Source: Sophora flavescens (Eukaryota; Streptophyta; Magnoliopsida; Fabales; Fabaceae). Taken from it: a DNA stretch of 64,000 nucleotides. Below are positions 1 through 12,105 of the stretch, piece by piece. Made by a program: the position numbers and the translations under genes. The stretch is from NCBI GenBank assembly GCA_030762895.1, contig CM061065.1, forward strand, positions 70,168,200 through 70,232,199, read 5' to 3'. The notes beneath the pieces were generated by a model. That model did no database searches and had not been told where the DNA came from. It saw only the letters and a list, made by a program, of their open reading frames with translations. How positions within the stretch are numbered: position 1 is the stretch's first letter; the number at the start of each line of letters is the position of its first letter.

Positions 1-460
1 AGAAGTTGTATTTATTACAAACCAAATCTCTCAAACAAACATGAGTGAGCCTGAAGAGGTTAAGTGTGCAAAGAATACTTGTCTTAAGCCTGAAGAGGCT
101 AGGTGTGCAAAGAATACTTGTCTTGGAGCCTGAAAAGGCTAGGTGTGCAAAGAATACTTGAGTCTGTAACCTGATCAGCTATAGTGGATAAATCTTGGTG
201 CTGCCAAGGACTGGACGTAGCTCTTTACTTTGAAGAGTGAACCAGGATAAATAACTATGTCAATCTCTCTTTCCTTAAACTCTTTAGTTGCTTTAGTTTT
301 CTTACGTCTATCAAGTGGTGTGTTTGCCAAAAGTCACCCGTCCATCCTGTATCCTTCCACTCTTCCAAACCTAGCTTCTGTTTGCGAAAAGATTTCAACT
401 TTGCTTAAATTCTGATAAACACAATTCAACCCCCCTTTCTCGTGTTTATAGTTGTCTATT
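1..460 (+). mobile_element. Truncated LTR fragment, SIRE/Maximus-like copia
   Basis: The stretch looks like the R-U5 end of a legume SIRE/Maximus-type LTR. It has phrases on the pattern of a gene-free leader (GAACCAGGATAAATAAC near 240), then a C-rich box (TTCAACCCCCC near 425) and a T-rich end. No open frame is present. The element runs off the left edge of the window, and no primer-binding site or internal region follows, so it is a remnant or solo LTR end. The family is recognised from general resemblance only. Confidence 0.45.
48..166 (+). repeat. Three tandem units of about 39 bp
   Basis: Three consecutive copies of a unit beginning AGCCTGAAGAGG and containing GTGTGCAAAGAATACTTG lie within the LTR fragment. 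They differ by a few substitutions. Short tandem repeats of this sort are common in LTR U3/R regions. Confidence 0.85.
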
Positions 461-1666
461 TTAGTAGGTAGGAGCAAACCAAGATAGAGGAAAAGCAGCC
501 ACAAGTCACATTTCGTGTCAAGTTCAACATAAGCAAGATTAACGGTAACGATGAAAATTCACTTTAGGGAGGCGATTGAAAACTTGATACAAGTTTAGAA
601 ATCCAATTAAAAACTTTTTTAGTTCATGAACCTACTTAAAAATTCCCAAATAGTTTTGGGACCAACTCAATAATTAAACCTAAATTTTTCGGTAAATATT
701 TTTTCATCAACAAATACAAGCCTTTGTTTCCAACTTCACGACTTGCATGCTATTCACAATGAAATCTTTCGAAATCTTTCCTGTGTTGATTTCAAATTAA
801 TCGTCTTGTTCATTGAAAAACAATACAATTGAAGCCTGTAACTACTTTAGTCAAATTATTTTTTTCTCTTCTTTCATTTGGCAACAATGCACTCTATACT
901 AGCACCCCTCATTGTCGGGGTTCGCATTTAGAGACACATTGACTGCAGTTCATGAAATCTAAAGCTTTCAACTCTGCTCCTAAATCTCATGTTGGGTTCT
1001 TTTCTGACCACATTATATGCTTGCACGTATTGTATGTTGAACATGGACCATTTGTATAATGTACCATCTCGTGTTTATGACCTTTTGATTAACCTCCTAT
1101 AAGAACTATGTTGTTTATTAGTCTTTTCCTAACCCCATTGACTGGTTTCGATGAAATTACAATCTGAGGTAAAATATGTTGAATAATAACATATGATGGC
1201 AGCATTTGCTGCAAATCAAATACGTTGAACAACTGCAGATGACCTTTACAATATTTTTTAGGTAAAATATGTTGAATGGTAACAATAGCAGAGCATGGAA
1301 AACGTTACCATTAAATATGTATAAAGTAGACAAAAGGTTAAATGACAACTACTAAAAGATTTCACAGACATAGAGGCAAGATACAAATTCTGTCATCTCA
1401 AAACAATGCAGGGAACTAAAAAGAAACTACATATCAAATTTTGTATAGAGTTCAGAGAAATCCTAAGGATCAATTTCAAGCCAACATTATTCCCCTGCCA
1501 TACTTTGCCATGGAATTTTATACTGTGGTTGACAAATAAGTTAACTGTTCTTTTTTATTTATTCTTTTCAGGTTCACTAGGGTTACAGATTGTGGTCATG
1601 TAGATGCCCTCAAGCAAGCCACAATTTTTATTGTTCACAAAGAAATCAACATTATGAAATAATGTT
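461..1666. other. Intergenic, 3' flank of the ASB gene
   Basis: No gene recognised. The sequence is AT-rich and has stops in all frames. A direct repeat of 18 bp (AGGTAAAATATGTTGAAT) occurs at 1167..1184 and 1260..1277. The part next to 1666 should hold the 3' UTR and polyadenylation signals of the minus-strand anthranilate synthase gene, but I cannot place a poly(A) site with confidence. Confidence 0.6.
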
Positions 1667-4600
1667 TCAAGAATCACCAGCCTCCTTTTTCTCCATAAGT
1701 TTGACGAAATTACGGACAATAGTCTTGCCTTCGGTGGTTATAATGCTCTCTGGATGAAACTGAACCCCCTGTAATTTCAAAGGAATGAAAGTTAAACACA
1801 ACCAATAATATGTGAAGAGAAGAGAGACGTATTGCTAGTTCAAAGATAAAAGCATGAACTTCAAATTAACAGAGTCCTTTACTGCATAAGGTGAAGGTTC
1901 CAATTTGATTGTAGACCACCACCAAGGTAGCCAAGCTTCTTACTCTTTCAACCCAAAATTTCTCCCTATAAAGTATAAATACTGAGAAGGATAGGTGACT
2001 TATCTAAGGGTGGCTCTAATCCAGAACAAAGGTCTACTAATGGTAAAATAAACTACATTCACTTTGACAAAACAGGAAACAAAATCTGTTCTACACTTCT
2101 AAAACAGCCAAAATAGAAGTTATACCGACAATTAATAGGTGTTATACAGAATATGTTCTAGTCCGGAAAAATTAATGACACGTAAAAGGAATTATACCAA
2201 GAATTAGGCATTTTAAGGCTAGCAATAAACTACATTCACTTTGGACTTGCCAGGAAACAAAATCTATTCTACATTTCTAAAAAAGCCAAAATAGAAGTTA
2301 CACTGACAATTAACAGGTGTTATACAGAATACATTCTAGTCTGGAAAAATTAATGACACGTAAAAGGAATTACACTAGGAATTAGGTATTTTGATGTTAG
2401 CTGACAGAAATTGATGCGAACTAGAATTCACACCCAGCAATAAAACAGTAAAATACTAGTAAATAGGAAGAAGATCACGGAATATTAGGTATGAATAGGA
2501 AAGATTACAGTGGAAATGAATTCCTACTGCCACAGAGCTAGCCTCCTACAAAGGAGAAAAGTTTCCCTCTCTGCCCAAGTCAGAGTATACACTCTTGACT
2601 CCCAATTCCAAATACAAACTCAGCATGTCTTTCCTTCTCCCTTCCCTGCCTATATAACAGACCCAATCCGGTATTCACTCTCCTGTAACTAACTTCCCTC
2701 TTTTCCTATTCCTCACCTAAGGTGATTCTAAGTGGGCCTTATACATTTGGGCTTGGGATTGTCATCGGGTACCTATCAGAAATACTGCAGATTTTAAGAG
2801 AGAGAGAGAGAGCACATGAATTCATGACTTATGCAGTCGCCTTTTTAAATTCAAAATTCTGAACCTGTATTAGTACACGCACTTGTTCATATTGATTAAT
2901 TAACTCACCCTATACTTTGTACTAAACACAAGAGTCTAGAACACAGAAAAAGTAATAAAGTACATGTTAAATATAACGAAATATTGATGTAGCCTGTGGA
3001 AGATGTCAACTAAACCCCTTGTCAAGAATGAACCATATAACATCAGTTTCCTCAATTTCTGGAAACGAAAAGAATATTCTCACTTTAACTGACACCAGGA
3101 ATTAACAGTTTACACTTGGACCAAGTTACAGTATGAAAACATCAATCAAATAAATTAACCATCAAGTACTAATACTCCTAGCTTATTTATTCTTCGTAAC
3201 AGGATATTCTTTCTATGTTCCTTTCATGCATCATTAAAACACCCAATCACTAGGACCCAGGTATTTTACATTGGTGTTATTAAAACGCTCGCTATCAAAA
3301 CACCTTTCATGTTCCTTTCATGCATCATTAAAACACTCTGAATAAGAGAATGATAGGGCCCAAAGAAACATAGGAGGCCCAAATATGCCTTTGTTGGATC
3401 AAGGAGTGAGTAGATCGAAGGAATGGAAGGTTTATGTTAGGAGGAACAAAAAAGGAATTGGAAAAGGGGGTGTTAGAGAGTAGTGTCTTGGCGAGAGAGA
3501 GAAAATGTATGTGAGTGGGGAGAGTAACAGAAAAGTGGTGCGTCCATATAGTAGGGAGGGTAGCTAGGAGTGGGGTATCTTTGAGAATTAAGAAGTTTGT
3601 TATGGATAGAGCAATAGCTCTCTATAGGAGCTTGCTCTGTGGCAGGGAATGTGTATTCCTCTGTAAATCTTTCTTTTCAATAATTAATACATACATACCT
3701 CGGTTTTCTCCCTATTTTTGCTCTTGTTTCATTGTTGTGTGATATCTTGGTTCCTATCAAACCGGTCCGACCTGCCGGATATCGAGACGAGATCGGCGGT
3801 AGAAGGTGAATGCCCTCTAAGAAAAAGGCTATGGAGGCGAAGGTTTCAGACTTTGGAGGCGGAGTTGGCTAATGTGAAGCGTACTTTGACCGGGGTGGAG
3901 GGCAAGGTGGACGAGAATCACAATACTCTCGTAGCGTTGCTTAAGAAGATCTTAGAAAGAACCCCCAATCGTGAGGGAGAAGACGAGGGGAAGAGGAAGA
4001 GGAGGCCAGCGAGAGAGAGACCGCAGTGAGATAGAAAGAGAGAAAAGGAAGGAGGCGGCAAGAGTACCTCGTCAAAAAAAGGGTCCTCGGTGTCGGGATT
4101 GAAGAGGTTGCGGGGATAGGCGTTGGAGGAATTCCAGCGATCTGTGAAGAAGGTGGAATTACCCATGTTTGATGGAGATGACCTGCTGGGTGGATAACAC
4201 GGCGAGAAATATATTTTCGAGGTTCAAGAAACGAGCTCGGAGGTGAGGTGAATCTTGCTCGATTGTGTATGGAAGGGCCGACTATCCATTTCTTTAACTC
4301 TTTGCTTGACGATGAAATGGAGTTGACATGGGAGAGGTTGAAGGTAGAGTTGTTGGAGCGTTATGGTGGTGTGGGAGACGGCGGAGTATTTGAGCAATTA
4401 ACAAATCTCCGGCAAAGAGGAAGCGTGGATGAATACATTCAGCAATTCGAGAGGTTGATTGCGCAGGTGCGAAGGCTCCCTGATGACCAATGTTTTGGTT
4501 ATTTTCTCCATGGGTTGAAGGGCGAACTCGGAGGAAGGTGCGTGAGCTTGATTTCTCGGGACCAATCTCTAGGTCACGCGTCGATGAATGTGACGAGGGG

Positions 4601-7600
4601 CGGTGGAAAAGGAGATAGGGGGCGAAGCGGGTACTCGGGTGGAGGAAACCGAAGCGGACCCGGGTCAGGCCAGTCGTTTCGATCCGCACCAGTGGGGTCG
4701 GGTCGCAACTCGGGTTCGGAGTGGGTGTATGTTCGCGGGTCGAAGGAAGGGGGGTCAGGAAGTGGACATAACCCTAATGGAGCAGCTGGGCCACGCTCAA
4801 AATTTGAGCCTGATCTTTGAACGAAGGAGAACAGGTAGAAAGATAGGGGAGTTTCTCACCTTTCCTACAATGAGGTGATGGAAAGGAGACGAGAAAGGGT
4901 TGTGCTACAACAAGTGTGGGGGCCGTTTCATCCCCTCCATCAATGCCCACCTAGCGGTGAAGGTGATGGTGCTTGATGAAGAGGAGATAGGAGAAGAAGA
5001 AGGTAATGTTGTTGCGGTAGAAGTGGAGGATGAGGAGGATACCGGAGGGGAGTGCCTTGTAATGAGTTTGGAGAGCCTAAAGGGGGAGCAAGCGGGGAAG
5101 CCACAAACTTGTCAAGATAAAAGGGCAAGTCGGAGGGGTGCCCATCCCGGTCCTCGTGGATAGTGGAGCCACCCATAATTTTGTCTCTAAGAGCTTGGTG
5201 ACAAAAATGGGATGGGGAACATTGAAGATACACGTCAGTTAACCATCAAACTAGGGGACGGGTATCAAGCAAGAACTAGAGGAAGTTGCAAGGGCTTAGA
5301 GGTGGAGTTAGGAGGGATTACTATGAAGGTGGATTCTGTCATTTTTGAATTGGAAGGGATTGACTTGATCTTAGGGATGTCTTGGCTTGCATCCTTGGGA
5401 GAGATGATTGTGGATTAGAGGAGGCAGATTATGAAATTCCAACATGAAGGAGAATGGGTGAAATTGAAAGGTGAGAGGGACCATAAGGAAGCCCCAACAG
5501 CTTTGCAAAGTCTATTGGGAAGCAGAAGAGGTGGTTTGAAGGGCTTATCTTATCACGGCAAGTTTCTTTGTCCTAGTAGAGTGGAATCGGGGGAGAATAG
5601 GAAGAAGCTCGGTGAGACACAACAAAGGGATTTAGAGGGATTTGTTGTTACGCTATGCGAGGTTTTTGATGAACCAAAAGGGCTACCCCTAAGAGGAGCA
5701 AGGAGCATGTGATTAATCTCGTGAGAGTGGCCAAGGTCCAGTGAATGTCGGACCACTATAGATATCCCCATGTACAAAAAAATGAGATTGAGAAGCAAGT
5801 GAAGGAGATGCTCAATCTTTGGAATTATTAGGCCCAAAGAACGGCGCTTTCTCTAGCCCCGTCATATTGGTGAAGAAGAAGGACGAGACATGGAGGATGT
5901 GTGTTGACTCAAGGAGCTCTTAATAAGGTAACAATCCCGGACAAATTCCCAATTCCGGTGATAGATGAGTTGTTGGATGAATTATATGGGGCCAAGTATT
6001 TTTCTAAGTTAGATTTGAAATCGGGCTATCACCAAGTTAGGGTGAAGGAAGGTGATATACACAAAACAGCTTTTAGAACACATGAGAGGTCACTACGAGT
6101 ATTTGGTGATGCCATTTGGGTTAATGAATGCACCTTCCACATTTCAATCGTTAATGAATGAAGTCTTTAGAGAGATGCTCGGAAGTTTGTACTAGTGTTT
6201 TTTGATGACATACTAGTGTATAGCCAGGATTGGAAATCGCATTTGGAACACTTGGAGGAAGTTACGAAAACCTTGCGAGAATCGAGTCTTGGTGGCAAAC
6301 CAAAAGAAATGTCACTTTTGGTCAGCTTTCGGTGGAATATTTGGGCCATTTAATCTCCAAAGAAGGGGTTACTATGGATCCTAGCAAGGTGAGCAGATTC
6401 AGCGGTGGCCTTGTCCAAAAGATGTGAAGGGTGTAAGAGGTTTCTTGGGTTTGACCGGGTATTACCGGAAATTTATCCGAATTATGGGAAAATTGCCAAA
6501 CCTCTCACCGAGCTCACCAAGAAAGAAGGTTTTAAGTGGAATTCGAAAGCACAAGAAGCATTTGAGGTTCTCAAGAGGAAGGTAACTCTTGCTCCTGTTT
6601 TGGCTTTACACGATTTTTGAAAGAGTTTCTTATTGAATGTGATGCATCGGGCCATGGGATAGGAGCTATTCTTATGCAAGGAGGAAAGCCCATAGCTTAT
6701 TTCGGTAAGGCTTTGAGTGAGAGGAACTTAGTTAAATCAAGATATGAGAAAGAGGCGTGGCCGTGGTTCTTGCAATTCAACATTGGAGACCATACTTGAT
6801 GGGTAGGCATTTCCACGGTTGTTATACGGACCAGAAAAAAGTCCGAAGCAACTCTTGCAACAACGTATTTCTACCATGGACCAGCAGATTGGGCAGCAAA
6901 ATTGCTAGGGTATAATTTTGACATAGTGTACAAAACAGGGGGTGTCAAATAGAGGAGCTAATGCACTCTCTCGGGTGCATACCGATGGTGAATTGTGTCC
7001 TCTAAGGGCATATCAGTGCAGGACCGAAAGTGAACAAGTTCTTGAAGAAGTCCACAATGATGTGACTTTATTGAAGATCATTGAAGATGTGAACAAGAGC
7101 TCGGAGTTGCGGCCAGGTTTCACTTACAACAATGGGGTCCTTCTATATAAAGGAAGATTGGTGATTTCGACCCCTCGGCTTGGATTCAAAGCTGCTGCGA
7201 GAATTCCACTCTACTCCACAAGGGGGTCATTCGGGTTTTTGAGAACTTATAGAAGGATTGCGGCCAATGTTTATTGGATCGGAATGAAGGTAGGATCCAA
7301 GTTTTTGTAAGGGAATGCGACATCTGTCAAAGACAAAAATACTTGGCATCATCTCCCGGTGGGCTCCTTGACCTTTAGCTATTCCCGAAATGATTTGGGA
7401 TGAAGTTTCCATGGATTTCATCATTGGACTCCGAAGTCCAAAGGATTGAAGCAATTTTTGTAGTGGTGGACAGGTTGTCCAAGTATGGCCATTTCATTCC
7501 CTTGAAACATCCTTATCTTTGCTAGAACAATTCTTTGAACCATTTCACCAAGGAGATCGTGCGCTTACATGGAGTACCCAAGGCCATTGTCGGTGATAGA

Positions 7601-10600
7601 GACCCCGTGTTTGTGAGCAATTTTTGGAAAGAGATGTTCAAGCTTCAAGGAACACAACTCAAAATGAGTTCAGCATACCATCCAGGAGACCGATGGCCAA
7701 ACGGAAGTGGTGAACAGTGTCTTGAAACGTTTTGAGGTGTTTCATTGCTTCGATCAACCTCGAACATGGATGTTGTGGTTACATTGGGCTGAATTTTGGT
7801 ATAACACCACCTTCCATGGAACTACGGGGATCACACCCTTTGAGGTAGTCTATGGAAGGAAACCTCCAACTCTTATTCGTTTTTGTGCAAGGTGAGACAC
7901 GGGTAGAAGCGGTTCGAGAGGGAGTTGTTGGATAGAGATGAAGCTCTTAGGCAATTAAAGCATCACTTGCAGAGAGCACGGGGAAGAATGAAATCACGGC
8001 TGATGTGAAGAGAAAAGAAAAAGACTTTCAATGTGGGAGAGTGGGTATTCTTGAAGGCTGCGGCCTCATAAGCGAGAATTCGGTGGCTGTAAGAATCAAC
8101 ACTAAGCTGTCAAGACGATATTATGGCCACTTACCAAGTGCTGGAACGCATAGGTGAAGTAGCATATAAGTTGAAATTACCTACTACCTCAAGGGTGCAT
8201 CCTGTGTTTCATGTGTCCTTACTTAAAAGGGCAATAGGCAACTATCATGTTGAGGAGCAGCTGCCTATAGAAATGGATGGAGATTTTCCGAGAATTCTCG
8301 AACCCTTGTTGTGCTAGCCACCCGAAGCATCCAAAAAACAGGGAGAATGTGCAGCGGTGTTAATCCAGTGGCAGGGCAGACCCATTGAAGAAGCTACGTG
8401 GGAAGATGAACTCACTATCCTAAGTCAATTTCCAAAACTCAGCCTTGGGGTCAAGGTGCTGCCAAGGATTTGGTATTGATAGGGCCCAAAGAAACATAGG
8501 AGGCCCAAATATGCCTTTGTTGGATCAAGGAGTGAGTAGATCGAAGGAATGGAAGGTTTATGTTAGGAGGAACAAAAAGGAATTGGAAAAGGGGGTGGTT
8601 AGAGAGTAGTGTGCTGGCAGAGAGAGAAAATGTATGTGAGTGGGAGAGTAAATGTGAGAAAAGTGGTGCGTCCATATAGTAGGGAGGGTAGCTAGGAGTG
8701 GGGTATCTTTGAGAATTAAGAAGTTTGTTATGGATAGAGAGCAATAGCTCTCTATAGGAGCTTGCTCTGTGGCAGGGAATGTGTATTCCTCTGTAAATCT
8801 TTCTTTTCCAGTAATTAATACATACATACCTCAGTTTTCTCCCTATTTTTGCTACTGTTTCATTGTTGTGTGATACTGGTTCCTATCAGAGAATCAGTAC
8901 TGCAGGAAGAATAAGATGTTACCTGTAGATGCCTATATTTCTTGTGACGAGCAGCCATTATAAGACCATCTTCTGTCCACGCTGTTACCTCAAGTTCTTC
9001 ATCAGGAAAACTCTCCTTTTCAATCACAAGGCTGTGATATCTACCAGCCAAGAAAGGACTGAAAATGATATGAAGTTAATGGGGTGAAATTAAGTCAGAG
9101 CTCGGAAACAGTTTAAACTTTGAAGTGGACAGAATGTAGTTGCAGATTACATAACCAACAGTAAAATATATTACAACAGAGAATACAGTCTCGGAATTTC
9201 ATATAAAAGTAATAAAACCTTACTTTGATAGTCCAGAAAGTAATCCATCTTCTCCCTTCTCATCATAATAAACCAAAGAACTTTTTCCATGCATGACACC
9301 AAAAGGAGAACGAACAATCTTCCCTGCACAGGATAAAAGGACAAAGTCTTGATCCTCTTGTAATGGCCCAGACAAATGGGAAGAAATCAAATTGAAAGAT
9401 TAAATGATAAAGGTTAAAATGCAGGGGGCGTGCCACCAAAAATGGAAGGCAACTTAATGATGAACGACACACAAATATATCAAGGAAATATTACACTCGT
9501 TTTTTATGCACCTAATACACCAGCAGCTATAGGATTACAAGGAATCTATGAAGACTCGCCTCCAAAAGCCTCTCCAATGCACTGCAAACCCATGCACACA
9601 CCAAATAAAGGTACAGTTGGCCCAAGTTCCAAAACTGTTTGCAAAGATATGCCTGAATCTTGAGGTGTGCCTGTAAACACGATACATTAGCAATTATTTG
9701 TGCCTATTCCATTATTCCTTTTTCTTTATCTATTATCTAAACATTGGTCATGAATAAGATTTTTTTTTTTTTAACTCTAAAAATCCAATCTTACCTGGCC
9801 CTGGTGATATCAGCACTCCTCTAGGATTTTTCCTGTAAAACACATAAAAGAGGAAAAGAATTAAAAAAACATGTTAGCTTATTACATCGGGAACTTTAAA
9901 GAATACTTATCCTCCCACAAACTGTTTAATCAATATGAAAATGTCTGACATGCATAACCAACAAAAACAATTTCACCTTTTTAAGTCCTCCACAGTCAAC
10001 TCATCATTCCGGTAGACCTCAAAGTGAAATCCTAACTCCCCCATATACTTCAAATACAGTAGATACAGTATTAGAATAACCACTTTTGCAAAAGGAAAAG
10101 ATGCACAAGTACATCCACAGAAGCTCTCAGCTCTATTCCCTAATTGCACTTCTCTTAAAACAAGAAGGATGGAAGAATTTCAAACTCGTTATATCTCTTC
10201 TGGAAAAAGTTCGGTTTAATATGATCCAATGGCCTTTCCCAAGACATGGTTTATGACACAACACAATAAGGTTGTTGGATCTACATAGCCAACCCAACCT
10301 AGCAGACAAAGGCTTTAATTGTTGTAATATATTTTTTAAAATAATAATTTTAAGATAAAAGGTGAAAAGTTTGAGACTTTTTCCTGTAAGTTTAGGAAAT
10401 GCTATTGTCAATGATGCTATAAGTTTTCAAGATTTCCGCATATTCTGAAAGAAAGAAACTTGGTATCAAAACGAAATCCCTCTATGGCTCTACCATATTT
10501 TCCATTGCCATAAAAGACCAACATTTAACTACTCGCAATTAGCTAGCCTCTCCCCTTTTAGTACACAAGGGTCCATACTCAAATTAAAAAAAAAAGTCTG

Positions 10601-11504
10601 AGATATACCTAATTTCATACCAGCCAGTCATACCAGATTCAGTTTTTTTATCTTCAGATACCAAAAAACATACATGCTTGACATTAGCAACTATTTGCTT
10701 CATATTTCACAAGCTATGGCCCGAATTCTGATTAGTGGCTTGTTCTCAAAAAGTTCTGCTAATTTAAAATTTTGAGTTGAATCAGTTAGCAATGACTTCA
10801 ACAAGTTCTATCAATTGGATCTTCTACAAATTCCTTTAATTAGTTCACTCCCAGGACTTTGAGAGAGCGCGCGCATACACACACATATATGTGTGTGTGT
10901 AAACAAAGGAATTAGTATTAGTACTACAATGTAATCAAAGTCCCAGGACTTTGAGCGCGCACGTGCATGCATACACACACATATATATGTATGTGTGTGT
11001 GTGTAAACAGAGGAATTAGTATTAGTACTACAATGTAATCAAAGTCCCTATATTTTCTCAAACTATATGATATATGATAGTCACAAACTTATAAAAATAA
11101 AAACAAAACATAAATAATCAAATGAACCTGGCATAGGTTATAGGTAAAGCTATCATAATTGTCAATAACAACAATGGGATCGTTGGACTTCTTAGCTGAA
11201 ATAGAAGAATTCGAACTCGCTTCCAAGACACTTGCAGTGGCTTTTGGCAACACCCCATTTGCCCTTTTGGCCACTAAACCCACATCTGAAAAAAAAAATT
11301 GCATCAAAATTTATGGTAAAAAAAAATTCATGAAATATGTTACAGAATAAGGAGTAAGGAGGAGGAGAAGGAAAATGAAGTAGTACTCAGGGAAGGTGAT
11401 TGGTTCCTCGGAGTGTGAGGAAAGCGAGGTGTTTGGCTGGGCGAGTGAGAGAGAGAAAGCTTTGATTGAAGAAGTAGCGCGTGAGAGAGGAAAGTGGCAG
11501 CCAT
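1667..11504 (-). CDS. ASB1: Anthranilate synthase beta subunit (glutamine amidotransferase), plastid
   Basis: Eight exons join in frame to 277 aa: 11387..11504, 11128..11285, 9977..10047, 9795..9832, 9560..9670, 9224..9323, 8923..9058 and 1667..1768. The enzyme supplies ammonia from glutamine to the alpha subunit, which makes anthranilate from chorismate, the first committed step of tryptophan synthesis in plastids. Residues 1-70 are Ser-rich and resemble a transit peptide. The class I amidotransferase domain starts at VVIDNYDSFTYNL (78-90). The triad is Cys154 (GVCMGLQC), His249 and Glu251 (GVQFHPES). Six introns are GT-AG and intron 5 is GC-AG. Intron 7 (1769..8922) contains a 5.5-kb chromovirus in the opposite orientation. 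No frameshift or stop is seen in any exon, so the gene appears functional if the 7.15-kb intron is spliced. The start ATG at 11504 is the first one giving a plausible transit peptide; an in-frame ATG lies upstream at 11543. Confidence 0.95.
1769..3350. other. ASB intron 7, native part left of the chromovirus
   Basis: Apart from the 180-bp tandem duplication at 2046..2401 and a GA microsatellite near 2798, I see only AT-rich intron sequence. The chromovirus target duplication GAGAA ends this stretch at 3346..3350. Confidence 0.7.
2046..2401. repeat. Tandem duplication of about 178 bp in ASB intron 7
   Basis: Two head-to-tail copies begin AATAAACTACATTCACTTTG and end GGCATTTT/GGTATTTT followed by a TTAGC-like end. 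They run 2046..2225 and 2226..2401 and differ at roughly a tenth of positions, so the duplication is old. Confidence 0.85.
3351..3759 (+). repeat. 5' LTR of chromovirus 1
   Basis: 409 bp, matching 8477..8888 with scattered substitutions and small indels, estimated at a few percent divergence by eye. Confidence 0.9.
3763..3780 (+). other. Primer-binding site, tRNA-Tyr type
   Basis: Directly after the LTR, CGGTCCGACCTGCCGGAT differs only in its first base from the complement of the 3' end of plant tRNA-Tyr (expected TGGTCCGACCTGCCGG). The tRNA identity comes from memory of the plant tRNA-Tyr sequence. The second chromovirus at 22891 has the same site. Confidence 0.65.
3784..4880 (+). pseudogene. 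Degenerate gag, chromovirus 1
   Basis: An N-terminal helical, coiled-coil-like stretch (3840-3960, TLEAELANVKRTLTGVEGKV) precedes a Retrotrans_gag core around 4250-4560 (FEQLTNLRQRGSVDEYIQ, then FGYFLHGLKGEL). Gly/Arg-rich linker sequence follows. The frame changes several times and no intact zinc knuckle is readable. The second chromovirus has the same gag phrases at 23440-23580. Confidence 0.8.
5080..6950 (+). pseudogene. Degenerate protease, reverse transcriptase and RNase H, chromovirus 1
   Basis: The protease has VLVDSGATHNFVSK around 5150-5200 and ends near LILGMSWLASLG at 5370. RT shows VIDELLDELYGAKYFSKLD near 5960, then the FFDD catalytic box followed by ILVYS near 6195. RNase H begins with FLIECDASGHGIGAIL at 6621 and continues with ALSERN. 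At least five frame changes or stops break the polyprotein. Confidence 0.85.
6960..8460 (+). pseudogene. Degenerate integrase and chromodomain, chromovirus 1
   Basis: The zinc-binding CDICQRQKY lies near 7318. The catalytic core shows DFIIGL and VVVDRLSKYGHFIPLKHPY near 7415-7520 and AIVGDRDPVFVSNFWKEMF near 7580. The C-terminal part reads VHPVFHVSLLKRAIG near 8200. The chromodomain tail (LIQWQGRPIEEATWEDE, about 8360-8415) marks it as a chromovirus; this module reads histone marks and guides integration. Several frameshifts are present. Confidence 0.85.
8477..8888 (+). repeat. 3' LTR of chromovirus 1
   Basis: 412 bp, preceded by a weak purine tract (GCCAAGGATTTGGTAT). It ends CCTATCA before the GAGAA target duplication. 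Its right end is only 34 bp from ASB exon 7, so the insertion sits just inside the intron. Confidence 0.9.
9324..9559 (-). other. ASB intron 5, GC-AG type
   Basis: Only a GC donor (exon GGAG, intron GCGAGTC) joined to the CAG acceptor keeps the frame FGGKIV across the junction. The nearby GT in GCGAGTC would shift the frame. GC donors with strong flanking match are a known minor class in plants. Confidence 0.85.
10849..11044. repeat. Tandem duplication with (CA)(TA)(TG) microsatellite in ASB intron 2
   Basis: Two units (10849..10940 and 10941..11044) start TCCCAGGACTTTGAG and end CTACAATGTAATCAAAG. Each contains a self-complementary run of CA, TA and TG dinucleotides that could fold into a hairpin. 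The second unit has a longer dinucleotide tract. The rest of intron 2 (10048..11127) shows nothing recognisable. Confidence 0.9.
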
Positions 11505-12105
11505 GGTGTCGAGCTTCAACTCTGGTTCCGTCCGTTCAGACACAAGACTGTTTTAGTACGAGGAGGAACTACTCTTAAATAGGTGCGGGCACGGCCGGGT
11601 CGGATCAATTCAATGAATTGTGTTCGGGTTGAGAGAAAAATAATATACAACCCGAACCAAACCAGTAGCACTCAAACGGTCAAACACTTCAGTATTTTTA
11701 TTTTAACAACATCTGGTCTTCAGTGAAGAGGGTCTGGGGCTGGGCAGAAGACGGCGAGGCACGTCGTGATGGTTCGACGGCGGCGAACACATCGGCGAAC
11801 AGTGGCTTCAATGGAGGTTGTGGCTGCGTCTCGGGGCAGTGGTGAGTGATGGAAGCTGAGGAGGGTGTGTTTTTTTTTCTGATGAGGAAGATTTGGCTAT
11901 GTGGTACTGCTGGGTCGGTGGTGAGAACTGGGAAGTAAGTTTTCAGAGTGAATGGTTGGGTCGGGTTACTCGGTTCCAAATTTAATCAGTGTAAACTAAG
12001 CTTACCGGATGACCCGAATCAATCCAGAATTTTTGGTTTAGGTCCGATTATTGGATGGTTTATATGTAGTTGTAGTGGTTAGTGTATTGTATGCAGTGAA
12101 TTCTC
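11505..12105. promoter_or_regulatory. Divergent promoter region between ASB and the ALKBH10-like gene
   Basis: The two start codons point away from each other across 601 bp, so both promoters and 5' UTRs must lie here. Segments near 11590-11660 and 11960-12050 contain repeated GGTCGG/CCGAAC-type words, as seen in some plant transposons, so part may be inserted DNA. No TATA box is clear enough to place. Confidence 0.5.

Larger units (their letters stand above)
3351..8888 (+). mobile_element. Chromovirus LTR retrotransposon (Ty3/gypsy) in ASB intron 7
   Basis: The element is bounded by LTRs that start TGATAGGGCCC and end CCTATCA, and it is flanked by an exact 5-bp duplication GAGAA (3346..3350 and 8889..8893). 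Order inside: primer-binding site, gag, protease, reverse transcriptase, RNase H, integrase, chromodomain, LTR, which is the chromovirus order. The chromodomain style suggests a Reina-like lineage (inference). All domains are cut by frameshifts or stops, so it cannot move by itself. It lies antisense to the host gene. Confidence 0.92.

Noticed and set aside
11698..11979. Open frame in the divergent promoter
   Set aside because: No domain and no splice context; probably chance or old transposon sequence.
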